Source: Sphagnum magellanicum (Eukaryota > Streptophyta > Sphagnopsida > Sphagnales > Sphagnaceae). From it: a DNA stretch of 64,000 bases. The stretch spans positions 13,950,001-14,014,000 of the forward strand of contig CM038910.1 in assembly GCA_021904315.1 (NCBI GenBank). The letters run 5' to 3'. A model generated the notes under the pieces. That model did no database searches. It had not been told where the DNA came from and saw only the letters and a list, made by a program, of their open reading frames with translations. Below are positions 23,623 through 34,179 of the stretch, one piece after another. The position numbers were made by a program, and so were the translations under genes. Numbering within the stretch: position 1 is the stretch's first letter; each line of letters opens with the position of its first letter.

Positions 23623-26600
23623 ATGGCGACGGTGCTGCCGCTCAATGCACAGCTCACGGCATTCCAAATCTTCTTGCCAGTGCAGGCAAGGGTTTTCGAT
23701 CGATAAGGGTTCCTTTGTAATGTGCAAAATGGGTGAAGATGAAAGTGTTGAGCGATCGATCGATCGATCGATCTAGGTAGACAAGAGACGTAACATGCAG
23801 AGAATGGTGAAATTGATGGCTTGGTTGGAGGGCAAGCAGGGCAAGGAGTATGAATTCGGATTGCACAACGTTCCATCGCCTGAGGAGGCAGGAAAGGTGT
23901 CGCTGCGGAATGCCAAGCTAGACTGCAAGCTCGAGCTTCGTATGCTGTTGGAAGGCTTTGAGCACGTATTGCAAGAGGTGTGTGTTGTAGTTTGCCAGAG
24001 CCCTTTTTTTGTTTTTTTTTTGGACCCCCCATGCATGGCTCTGCTTGATGAGGACTATATCTTTCTCTCATCTCCTACCATCAGCAGCAACACAGTAGTG
24101 TCTGTTTTTTTTTTCCTTTCCCGAATTTTGCAAGATGCAGGAGGTTGTTTAGATAGATTGCAGAAGGGGAGTAGTAGTACTCTTCTTAGATGGGATTCAA
24201 GAATGTGTGGTTTGGTGCTGATTGCTGGAGGGATGTATGCTGGTGGTTTCTCTGGGTGCTTGAAACAGCGAATGAAACAGAGCTTGGATGTTGCAACATT
24301 TGTTGAGGAGTTCAAGGACATTTTGGTAGCCCTACTCAATGCTCATTTTGTGCTATTGTTGCCTGCAAGATACTGGCACTGCTGATTTCAGATTGATACT
24401 GCTGCTGTGTCTTCATTGATTGGATTTGTAAGAACACATCATCCTTCTTGACTGCCACAGCCGTTTTGTCTAAAGGGTTTTCCTCTCAACTTTGTCATTG
24501 TGTCAGGATCGCATAGTGCAGGCTCAACCACAGGTCATGTTACCTCCAGCATCCTTCTATGCCCGGATTGTTGCAGAAGTAAGTGGTAGCTGCCTGCACA
24601 AGTTTTCTCAGAAGCAATACCCCCACATCTTCACTTTTATAGCATTTTTTCCTTTGTAACCATCGGAATCACTTTGAGGAAAAAGTCATTTAGAATGGAA
24701 CCTCCCCCCCCTCCCCTTGCAGAAACCTCTTTGTGCTAGGCATTGGTGCTCCTGTAATTGTGCATTACATTATGCCCTTGTGTTTTGCTCCATCAACAAT
24801 CAGTATTCTACTTTTTCACACTGAACCTCATTTGTTGGTCATATCTGGTATGATTCTGGAGATGACAGTTACCTGACAGCATCATTCATTGTTTGTTTTA
24901 GGTAGACTTGTGTTAACTTAGGTGTCATGTCCTGTGTCTGATGATGATTTTATGCTTGAGGCTGGAATTCTTGCGGATTTTTTGCTGTGGTAGATTGAAT
25001 TTGGGTGTTGGTGATCAGATAGAAGCAATTGGGTGGGAGCATGTGGCATGGATATCTCCTCAGCTTACCGCTCTTCACTTACGTTTTTTGTAAGTTAAAA
25101 GCACTTAAACCTTGTTAGATTCAAGCCATAAGAGTTGTGGACATTATGTTGTTTTGCATCTTCTTCACCATGCTTGAGAAATCTCTTTCACAAGTGGGAA
25201 TTGCTTCATGTGTGTTGAACAATCAACAAATTTCATAATTAAATGCAGGTCAATAGTGTCTCTTGAACAACCCGGCAGTAAACTGGTAGTGTGTTTGCCA
25301 TATATGTTTGATCAACTGAGGAGTGGATCTAACTTCAGGACTCATTGAAACCTAAACATAATGATCTGTAGTTGAAACATGGTGGCCCTTGTAATGTCTG
25401 TCTGGTGATCATGTTTTCCACAATCCAATACATTGCTTTTTATTGAGTGCAGTGATGTAGCCGGCCGGGAGCATATTGTGCATGTAAACTTGCCACCAGA
25501 CTACCCTGAAAAACAGCCCTTGGCTACTGCTGTAAGTCCTTCAATGTGCTACTTTCCATTGGGGTGGTCACCTATCCAAATGTTTGGAGCTCTCTGTGGC
25601 TCATTCTTCAGCCTGGAAAGTGATGCTATCCTTACACACTTGTATTTATTGCAGGATCTTCCCATTGCTGTGGAGTTACAATGGGGACCAGATGGAACTA
25701 TGAATGCCATTCTCTCACAATTCCAACTTGTAGGGTTCACCTTTTCCTTTCTCAAATATGTTTCACTTTCAACTGTGGCATTTGCCTTGAAAGGCTAAAG
25801 TTCTAGGTGTTCCTGGAGGGGCAAAGGGTTCGGCAGAAAATGGATATTCATTAGTCTCTATTGAGACTATGGACAAAAGCAGATGAATGGTTGTGAAGGG
25901 TTAGCTGTTAACATATGAAGACTGGTCAACATAGGCTGCAGAGCGTTTCCAAGACTTTTGGGCAAATGTGGAGGACATAGACAAGCATGTGTGGGTGATG
26001 GAACCTGAACACCCTTCCCGTGCCAACTGCTTCCGCCGAATTGCTCTTGGTAGATAGTTCATGCTTTTTGTTCTGTTGTTGGTTGTTGATTCTTCTTAAG
26101 TGCTAGCCATCATCATGACCAAGTCATCCTGTTGCATCTGGAAATGTGACAGAAACTCAGATGCAGATTCTATGTAGTGGTTTGTCCAAAATTTTGGATG
26201 GATTACTATATAGTTATCTACACCCACAGTCAGTAGCTGATGAAGTCACTGGGTGGTGATGACAGGTCATCACTGCTATTCATGATGGAGGTGATGGTCT
26301 GACACTTTGTGAGTGACTCTCACAAGATTATGACTTGCACTTATTGCTGTATTGCCTTCAAATTGTTGTTTTGGAGATTTCATTTCTCATAGGTATTATG
26401 TCGTTTGCACAGTCCTTGGTATGTTTCTACAAAGTTGGAGTGATCTCTGACTCTCACTATGCACTGACATTGTCATTCTTACTTATGATGTATGATTTGG
26501 ATGCCAAGTTCACCACTTCTTCATCAAGAGTAGTTTGGGTTAGCTTTGCTCTTAATCATGGATTGCCATGTGTTGGTCATGACTACCAATTAGTGGAATT

Positions 26601-27709
26601 GAGTGGGTCCTGGTCTGTTGCAGGTGGCCACTGTTCATTATCCATCACAGTCAACCCCCTGTCACCCCGATCAATACCAGAGTAAGGAATCTTCTTCTTG
26701 AACCTGTTCGTGCTCTTTCCTCGCTTATGGTGTGCTTGCAGGTTTGATTATGTGCTTAATATCATACTGTAATACAGTATAAGTCATATCATGAGCTTTG
26801 GTTGCTAGGTATCGATTTTTTGGTTCAGATGCACTAATTTCACCAATTCGAAAGCGCATGGATAGCCGCATGAGCCACTGGTATGTGTTACTCTCCTTAC
26901 TTCAACAGTATGTGATTACCTTTAATGTCCGCCTCTTGCTTGTCACTATGAAAAGGTTCTCCCAAAATCTGAAATATATCATCAGTTGTAATGTTTCAAC
27001 TTCATGCTTATGTACTTACCAGGATGGATAGACTTTTGCGGATCAACTTGGAGGATGTTTTGGAGCTAACATTTCCTTGTCCACAAGACACTGATCAGGA
27101 TGATATCAGTGCCAACTGTATAATATGCTATAACTATCGGCTACCTCATGGTACATATATGACATATTTGTATCATTGTCTCATGGATTATGATTCATTT
27201 TGAGGCCATTTGGAAAATTATTTGTGATTGCCTTATAATTCAGTGGCTATATTTTATCTATCATTTGCATTATCTGCCTCTGAGAATTTTGGCCAAACGT
27301 ATTGAAGCAAGGTCATATTGTTGAGCCCATCCTTCATGGAATTGTATGTAGGGACTGGAGACTGGGTAAGCAAAGAGGGCCTTGTGCCAGACAGGGTGTG
27401 TGACAATGGCAGCTGTGGACGTCCATTCCACAGTGCTTGTCTGGTGGAGTGGCTCAGAGCCATACCGACTACAAGACAGTAAATTGCCTATTCTTGCACT
27501 CTTGTGATATTTTCCATCCTTGTTTATTCCCAGTTCATATCTCATTCTGTTATAATGTTTTTGCAGTTTTGCTATTTCTGGGCTTTATGTCACCACTGAG
27601 CAACTCATATGGTAAGCATTTTGTGCTGTCTTGCAGGTCATTTGATGTTCTTTTTGGCTCTTGTCCTTGCTGCTCACATCCAATCATGGTCAAATGCACA
27701 TCTGGTTAA
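23623..27709 (+). CDS. FANCL: FANCL, Fanconi anaemia E3 ubiquitin ligase
   Basis: FANCL is the ligase that monoubiquitinates FANCD2/FANCI at blocked replication forks in the nucleus. Coding exons: 23623-23685, 23777-23977, 24269-24325, 24392-24427, 24507-24578, 25019-25089, 25453-25531, 25655-25729, 25935-26049, 26624-26681, 26809-26880, 27023-27150, 27376-27478, 27637-27709. Total 1203 bp, 400 residues (human 375). Residues about 1-140 form the N-terminal ELF region, 144-295 the double-RWD region (IEAIGWEHVAW, then DVAGREH, then FWANVEDIDKHVW), and 332-389 a C4HC3 RING: Cys332, Cys335, Cys351, Cys356, His361, Cys364, Cys386, Cys389. WLRAIPTTRQSFDVLFGSCP is typical of the family. Intron 1 appears to be a GC-AG intron. 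The acceptor of exon 13 is the least certain; 27376 keeps the frame. All zinc ligands are present, so the gene looks functional. Confidence 0.93.
26225..26335. repeat. dispersed repeat, copy B, in FANCL intron 9
   Basis: Related to 17245-17310 and 38055-38160. It shares CACCCA near its left side with the 38-kb copy and GCTATTCATG-TGA-GG-GATGATGG-type sequence with the 17-kb copy. It carries a perfect hairpin TTGTGAG-TGACT-CTCACAA at 26307-26325. Lies between FANCL exons 9 and 10. Confidence 0.6.
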
Positions 27710-29754
27710 ACCCATTGGTTTGTTAGTCAAGGGGGGCTGGTCTCTCACCTCATGGTGATTTTCAACCACCAAATCATTCAGAAAGTCAGCATTTTGGAGC
27801 AGGGATATGCACAGGATTGGGGAGATATGCTCCAGAATTTTGGGAGCTATCAGACTTTCCTGGTGAAGTTGTTCACAATTCACAAGGATGGTAAGTAAAA
27901 CAAAAGCCTTACGATCAAGCGGAATAGGATTTGCCAAGCACGTTCATTGACCAGGTCCATTGGGTTCTTTTTTTGGTTTGACAGCAACCTTCCTATCACT
28001 GTATGTCTCAGAGGTGCATACAGGGCAGTTTATTTGGTTAGTGTATACTGCAATTGAGTTTTAGGTGCTTAAAATTGGGGCAGATTTCAATTTTGCAGCA
28101 CAGTCCAAACCATTTTTAAACCAGTTTTGTTGAATCACTTGATGTTGAGTCTTGGTAAATTTTGCAGTTAAAACCAGTTATGAGAACAAAGACTTTTGCA
28201 GATGAATTGTTTCTTTGAAAAGAAAGGAACTTTGTTGTGTGCTGTAAATAAACTGTCATTGAAATTGAATCGTGTATGATGCAATTGGTTACTAGGTAAC
28301 TGGCTTGAGCATGCCGGTTACCATGAATAGTCCTGGCATGCCTGAACTATTCACGGTGACCTGAACCAGTTACCGAATCCAAAGAAAGAACTGATGGGTA
28401 AAGGTCAGGTATATAGATCTTTCAGTGTTGTTTTAAAAGAATCAAGAGAACTGAACTGGCCAAAGAACTTGCACCAAATGATTGGTTCTTTGTAGCCATT
28501 TTCTTTTGTGCAAAATTTTGCACTGTTGTGGAATTTTTGAAAAAAACTTGTTGCAAATTCAATAATTTTTTTGGGAAAAAAAAAATCCCCAAATTCTTAA
28601 AAAATTCATTAAAGATCAGCAGATTTCTATACGTAGTTCAAGTGGGTAGCCAATAATGCATAAATGATGTTTAGACTGTTTTCCTTTCATGTTTTGTTAA
28701 TAAGTTTGGCTAAATTTTCAATTTGCACTTAAAACTGACCAAAAGTTGAGCCAAGTAAATGGGCTGCATGTCCCACAAATGCCTGAAAAGCACAAATGCC
28801 TGAAGAGAACAGAGAAACTGGTTAGGGTAAACATGCACCCCACCAGTCATCACCCGGTAACCAAACACCCCTCTTGTGCAGACCAGCGCTGGTGAATGGT
28901 CGCAGTTCTTTGTGCAAGCATTTGAATGCAACCCTATGACCGAATGCCTGGTCTTGAAAAAATATGTTCAGTCTTTTCATATAATCTTTTTTTTTGGTGT
29001 GCAGTTATGGGCATGGGAAAAAAGCAATAACAAAAAAAAAGGCATAGTGTCATATGTAGTCATGTTTTGTTATGAGAAAGGATTAGCACATTGTATGCGT
29101 AGTCATGTTTGGTTATGGTAGAGGACCAGCCCATTGTAATACACATACTTGGATGGGTTTAAGGGTGTGTTTAACTATTTTTTAGAGAATTAACATAAAC
29201 AAAATATAAATAAAAAATTGATTGTTTAGTTATGGGGGTTTAGGCTCATTAAAGGGCATGAAACCACTCATTAATAAACCCTAAACCCAACAAGGATACA
29301 ATGTTGGATGGGCAGACCAAGCCATAGATCAATCTCTCACAAAAAAAAACATCAAGGTTGGGTTTAAAGCTACAAGTATTTGGCCCTTCAACCCCAAGGC
29401 AATGGATAACAAGACTCGACTTTCAAAAATTTACAATACAATAAGCATCAACAACCATGGAAGTGATAAAGAGGAATACATATAAGATGAAGAAACTAAT
29501 TGCAATCAAAGTAATAATGGAAGGAGGAATCTATTGTTGCAGAACTTCTCCATATAGTTGAAATATCAATCCATCAAACAACACTTGAAGATCATCCTAC
29601 CAACAAGTTAGAATTTGACCAATGCTACTATGCAGACATGCTTCAAAGCCCTACTATGATAGAAGAGTAGTTAAAGGAGATTGTAAACCTAGATGAAGTT
29701 ATTCTTAAGATGGTGTAGGAAACCCAAAGTCCTCCAAATCTAATTCAAGAAGCC
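27710..29754. other. FANCL downstream and intergenic DNA
   Basis: Probably includes the FANCL 3' UTR. An 80-bp palindrome lies at 28295-28374. No protein family could be recognised; the short open frames here are on both strands and overlap. Confidence 0.5.
28295..28374. repeat. 80-bp imperfect palindrome
   Basis: The outer arms are GGTAACTGG and CCAGTTACC, a perfect 9-bp pairing. The inner arms GGTTACCATGAATAGT (28316-28331) and ACTATTCACGGTGACC (28346-28361) pair with two mismatches around a GGCATGCC centre. It is a fold-back structure in non-coding DNA, perhaps a tiny MITE. Confidence 0.75.
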
Positions 29755-30087
29755 ATGAGATTGCACAACTTACTTTCATTACCTCATTTACTTGTAAGAC
29801 GCACAAGGGAAAATGAGCCATTAATTGATTACTATCGGTCACATGTTGTGACTTCTGTTGAATATTTAAGCATTTTAAGGAAAAAAACCATGGACAAGGT
29901 AGTTGCAAAGGAAAACAAAGAAGGAAAAAGAAAAGAAATAAAAGATAAACAAGCTAAAAGAATACTAGAATTGGGGATTGTAGTAGATAGACCAACTACC
30001 GGAATTCTTGAAAAGCATGTTAAAGCACAATTTACTATAGCTTCGACTTCAACAACTATCAAAGAGGTTGGTGATAAATTTCACTAA
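29755..30087 (+). pseudogene. unidentified coding fragment, probably transposon-derived
   Basis: A 110-codon open frame rich in Lys, Glu and Arg in its middle, with IDYYRSHVVTSVEYL followed by a charged helix-like segment. In-frame protein-like sequence seems to extend a little upstream. It resembles C-terminal tails of transposon-encoded proteins in plants, but I cannot name a family. No start context, introns or flanking gene structure support an intact gene. Confidence 0.3.
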
Positions 30088-30379
30088 AACTTTTCGATAG
30101 GCTTGTCAACATATTCACAAAGGTACATGGGTGTCAATCTTGGATGCACAACTTGGGATCAACAATAAATTAAGCAGCGAATACAAGTTAAACATTAAGC
30201 AAGAAGGTGTCAAACAACAAGGTTACTACCTTTTAATGATTAAATAAAAACGATACATATGGTCACCACCAAGATCAGAACTAGAGAACATGATCTAGGA
30301 TCATCGAAACACAAACCAAATAGAAGCACTTCAAAAACACCTAGAAAATTGAAAGACCAAAATAAGTTTCAACAATACT

Positions 30380-30790
30380 AAAATTTTGAGCTCAAAGTTT
30401 CAAAAACATGTCTAAAAAAGCAATGCAAGCCATAGCAATGATGGAGTTTCAAAGTGAAAGTTTCAAGAACATGTCCATACAACCTAAATAAGCTTTAGCA
30501 GCATTGAAATTTCAAGCTTAAAATTCAAAGACATGTCTATAAAACCAGTGTAAGCTACAACAATGATGGAACTTGGAGCTAAAAGTTTCAAAAACATGAA
30601 ATATAATCAAAATTTGCACCAACATTCAAGTAGGCTATAACATTGATGGAGCTTGGAGCTGAAAGTTTCAAGAACATGGAATACAACCAAAATCTACAAT
30701 GACATTAAAGTAGGCTACAACAATGATGGAGCTTGGAGTTGAAAGTTTCAAAAACATGAAATACAACCAAAATCTACAACTTCAGGCGAG
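30380..30790. repeat. degenerate tandem repeat, 60-82 bp units
   Basis: About five to six units share GATGGAGCTTGGAGCTGAAAG-like sequence followed by TTTCAAGAACATG. Unit starts near 30563, 30645 and 30725 are about 80 bp apart; earlier units are shorter and more diverged. No coding role is evident. Confidence 0.75.
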
Positions 30791-30967
30791 CTCAAGTGCA
30801 TCTTCTTCCTGATGATGTGCTATTCCTATTAATGTGCTTATTCTTGACGTTGTCATCTAGCATGTGATGCGTTACTTACTGCTTCTTCCTAGTTACAAAC
30901 CTCTAAGAAAACCCGTGCCCATTGCTCTTGGTGATGGATGTCCAAGAAAACCAACATTTGTGGTAGA

Positions 30968-31157
30968 AAGTGGGAGTAGAAAGCTCCCACTTCCACCCAA
31001 CGACTTTGCAAGAAAATATGCACCCAGTGTGGAGCCACGTTTCCTAGTGATGGGTGTCCAAAAAATCCGACGCCCACAAATGTGGAACAAGTTTGTCGTG
31101 CCCACTACCGCGCCCACAAACTTGTGGCAATTTGGTGAATGGGAGCTTATACTCCCA
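30968..31157. repeat. cluster of three hairpins
   Basis: Three inverted repeats within 190 bp: AAGTGGGAG/CTCCCACTT (30968-30992, 7-base loop), ACAAGTTTGT/ACAAACTTGT (31087-31096 and 31116-31125) and TGGGAG/CTCCCA (31140-31157, 6-base loop). The region is more GC-rich than its flanks. It may be a remnant of a fold-back element. Confidence 0.65.
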
Positions 31158-32037
31158 TTATCATCAATTCATAGCCCTAGTTTTTGTGAAATTCTTGGCC
31201 ACATGTTTCAAAACTGAATGCTTATTTTGTAAATATGTATGTTTGAGACTTTCATCTATTCTGATGATAGGACAAAAGACATTCAAAAAAGAGGATATCC
31301 TTGTTTGGTTATAGGTGAGTAAGTAAACTCTCTTGAGCTCTGATGTGTTCAAAGCTTTTTTTTTTGGGTCATTTTTTATCATCAGATCTTTAAAGGGGCA
31401 TAACTTCTTCAATTTTGACTCAATTTAAGCAATTTAAAGGGCGTCGGGTGCACCTTCTACTCCTCTACACTTTATCTTCAGACACCAGAAACAAAGGAGA
31501 CACCCAGGAAGATTCAGAGCTGACTGACACACTAAGTGTTCGGTCACCGGCCTGTTTACCCTAGTAGTAGTCACAATTTCCAATGGTTGTGTGAAGTGAT
31601 TTTTTCCAAACCAGACTTTTTACTCAGGGCTTTTTTTTTTTTTTTTCAATTTTGTGATGTAGCCAAACTGATAATCATCCACAAGAAAATTTAGCCAAAT
31701 TTGTCTATAGACCAGGTATGAAAGTAAAAAAATTTTAAGAATCCTTTGCATTTTTTGGCTACATGCTCAAGAACCCAATAGAGAAACCTGGCAAATTTTC
31801 CCAAAAAATGTCAAAGAAGATTTAGCCAAATTTGTCTATAGCCCATATATGAAAGTGAAAAACCTTAAGAATCCTTTGCATTTTTGGCTACATGCTAAAG
31901 AACCCACCCCCCCTTCCCCCCTCTCCTTTTTTTTAACCTGCAATATGGCAACATTATGGGAAATTCATTTTAAAAAGAAGAAAAATAATAAAAGGAGTCG
32001 TCATTTCTACAACTATGTCTTATAGTTCATCGATCTT
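31158..32037. other. intergenic, with a 131-bp tandem duplication
   Basis: No gene seen. Two head-to-tail units of about 131 bp begin at 31690 and 31821, each starting TTTAGCCAAATTTGTCTATAG and containing GAATCCTTTGCATTTTTGGC. A diverged relative lies at 63205-63290, so this belongs to a dispersed family. A T15-type run precedes it. Confidence 0.6.
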
Positions 32038-32306
32038 CCACGTGGCCTAAACTGACAGGAGGGCAGAAAGATGTGCCACGTGGGAAACGTGTGTCATAAA
32101 TGTCTACTACGTGGACTGACTCTGTCCAGAGGCCGAGCCAGGCCGGCAGCCTGTGATTGGCTATCACTGGAGCGCATACTTTTCCGTTCTCACGGGCGCA
32201 CTGTCGTTTTCAAGAAAGGCAACTTTAGTAGGTACACAACACACGGTACCCCTATACTACTGACTAAATCCAGATCCTGAATCGAGGTCCTGGCCAGATT
32301 ATATAG
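32038..32306 (+). promoter_or_regulatory. G-box cluster with CCAAT and TATA-like sites
   Basis: Two perfect palindromic CCACGTGG G-boxes (32038-32045 and 32076-32083), an ACGTGT (32087-32092) and a TACGTG (32108-32113) fall within 76 bp. ATTGG, the reverse of CCAAT, is at 32156 and TTATATAGG lies near 32299. The segment is GC-richer than its surroundings. It looks like a plant promoter that would be bound by G-box factors. The next gene on this strand is the GBF gene 3.7 kb away; a link is inferred only. Confidence 0.5.
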
Positions 32307-33605
32307 GACCTGGGCTGGCCAACTCTGACTCTTGTTTTTCTTTTTCTTTTTCTTTTTCTTTTTTTTTCTTTTGCAGAGCAACGGGTCAGATCTCATTTCT
32401 GTGAGATCAAATGGCTGACAGTCATTTTCCCAAATTGAGATATGGTTTGGGTCATTTCTGCTTCCTTTTAAGAAATTCCAATTAAAATAAAATGGTAAGT
32501 AGACGGAGGGAGGAAAAAAAAGAGAAAAGAAAAAAAAAAAAAAGTGCTTATAATTAATGAAATAATTAAAATTTACAAAAATAGGAAATTTTGAATACAT
32601 TAGAACTATATATATTGGAAGGCTAATTACACGCGCAAGGGTCTTGTTTGGGGGCTCTTATAGGTACTCTTAACAACCCAGAGAGAAGTTTTCTAGTATA
32701 ATTGGAGGGCACGGAGAGCATCTGCAGCGGTTCTCAGTATGTGACCTTGCCAAATTATTTTTCATATTTTTCATATCCAAGTTTTAGTTATTTACTTTTT
32801 TCTGAACCCCATCCATAAAACTAAAATTGGGACTGCAAATAGGAGAGAAACTAAAAATATTTTTCATATCCAAGTTTCAGTTATGTACTTTTTTTTTCAA
32901 CCCCATCCATACAACTAAAATTGGGACTGCAAATAGGAGAAGAAAACTACTAATAGCAACCCACTTGGACCAATCAAACTAGGTACCTAGCCAATCAGAA
33001 ACAGAGTACAGTCAATAAATATGATTTGACTGGGGTATATTATTACATTGTACCAAGGCTCCTCCACCACCCTAAACCATAACCTAGGGTAGTCCCCTGA
33101 CTAATGTTGAGTTATTCTGTGATTTAGGTAGCCCTCTAGGTAGGTCTTATGGATAACTCCTTATGTAAATGTTTTGATACTCCTTCAATAGTCTTTAGGT
33201 AGGTCTTTAAGTATTTCCTTGGTAGCCTCCATGTATTCATTATATTTCATAACTTAGGTAGTAGACCTTTAGATAGACCCTAAGTAAACCCATTAAATTA
33301 TCCTTTAATTTATCCTTTAACTTTAAAAATCCCTAACTATAACCCCTTAGATAAACTTTTGTAATTCCTTAAATTTCCTTTAAGTATCTCATAACATAAA
33401 TAATTAGTACACCATGTTAGATTTTAGGAGCACTTCTAGAGGGCCAAATTTAGGATATGGGTGGAGTTACTCTTTAGCATGCATAAAAACATGTTAAAAC
33501 TAGTGAAGAAACAATAAAAAAAGCCAATTAACAAGGGCCTCATAAGCAAAAGGACCCCCAAATTAAACAAGGGAACTTAGACTATATTGCCCTGATAATT
33601 TTGAG
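32307..33605. other. intergenic, with a 93-bp tandem duplication
   Basis: A CTTTTT-rich tract near 32334-32372 ends in a TTTTGCAG that could serve as a 3' splice site. Two tandem units of about 93 bp (32771 onward and 32864 onward) share TCATATCCAAGTTT and ACTAAAATTGGGACTGC. AGGTAGG-type sequence occurs at 33120-33260. No coding region. Confidence 0.55.
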
Positions 33606-34070
33606 ATTGGGTCTCCAATGATTTGAGACCTAGGTTGGGATACCTAGGTCTCAAACCATTTGAAGAGACCTCAGTTTTGATACCTAGGTCTCAAACCATA
33701 TGAAGAGACCTCAGTTTTGATACCTAGGTCTCAATTCATTTGAAGAGACCTCAGTTTTGATACCTAGGTCTCAATTCATTTGAAGAGACCTCAGTTTTGA
33801 TACCTAGGTCTCAATTCATTTGAAGGGACCTCAGTTTTGATACCTAGGGCTTCAAGCCAAGTCGGATGCCGAGGAGGTCTCAAATTAATTATTTGAGACC
33901 TGGGTATCACAATCAAAGTCTCAAATAATGGTTGAGACTTGAGAGAATTGAGACCTGGGTATCAAAATCAAAATCTCAAATAATGATTGAGACTTGAGAG
34001 ACTTGAGACCTGGGTATCAAAACCAAAGTCTAAAATAATGATTTGAGACCTGAGAAATATATTAAAATTG
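33606..34070. repeat. inverted pair of tandem arrays (GGTCTC/GAGACC)
   Basis: Left array: TACCTAGGTCTCAA recurs at 33641, 33681, 33721, 33761 and 33801, with a damaged copy at 33841, an exact 40-bp period with very high identity. Right array: units starting GAGACCTGGGTATCA at about 33895, 33950 and 34005, a 55-bp period, which match the left units in reverse complement. Transcription through the block would give a long stem-loop RNA. It lies just before the probable start of the GBF transcript. Confidence 0.85.
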
Positions 34071-34179
34071 AGATCTCAAATCACTTTTTGGGACCTCAAT
34101 TTTTGTCTGCTCTTTACTCCAAACAGTCAACAAGCGAGGTCTACAATCATTTGTTGAGACCTCATCTGGTCAAACAGTC

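Noticed and set aside
23238-24071. 277-codon minus-strand open frame
   Set aside because: It is antisense to FANCL exons 1-2 and owes its length to GA/CT simple repeats (Ser-Leu runs); no family motif.
33606-33880. CRISPR-like array from 40-bp repeats
   Set aside because: Whole units repeat with no variable spacer; it is an ordinary tandem array.
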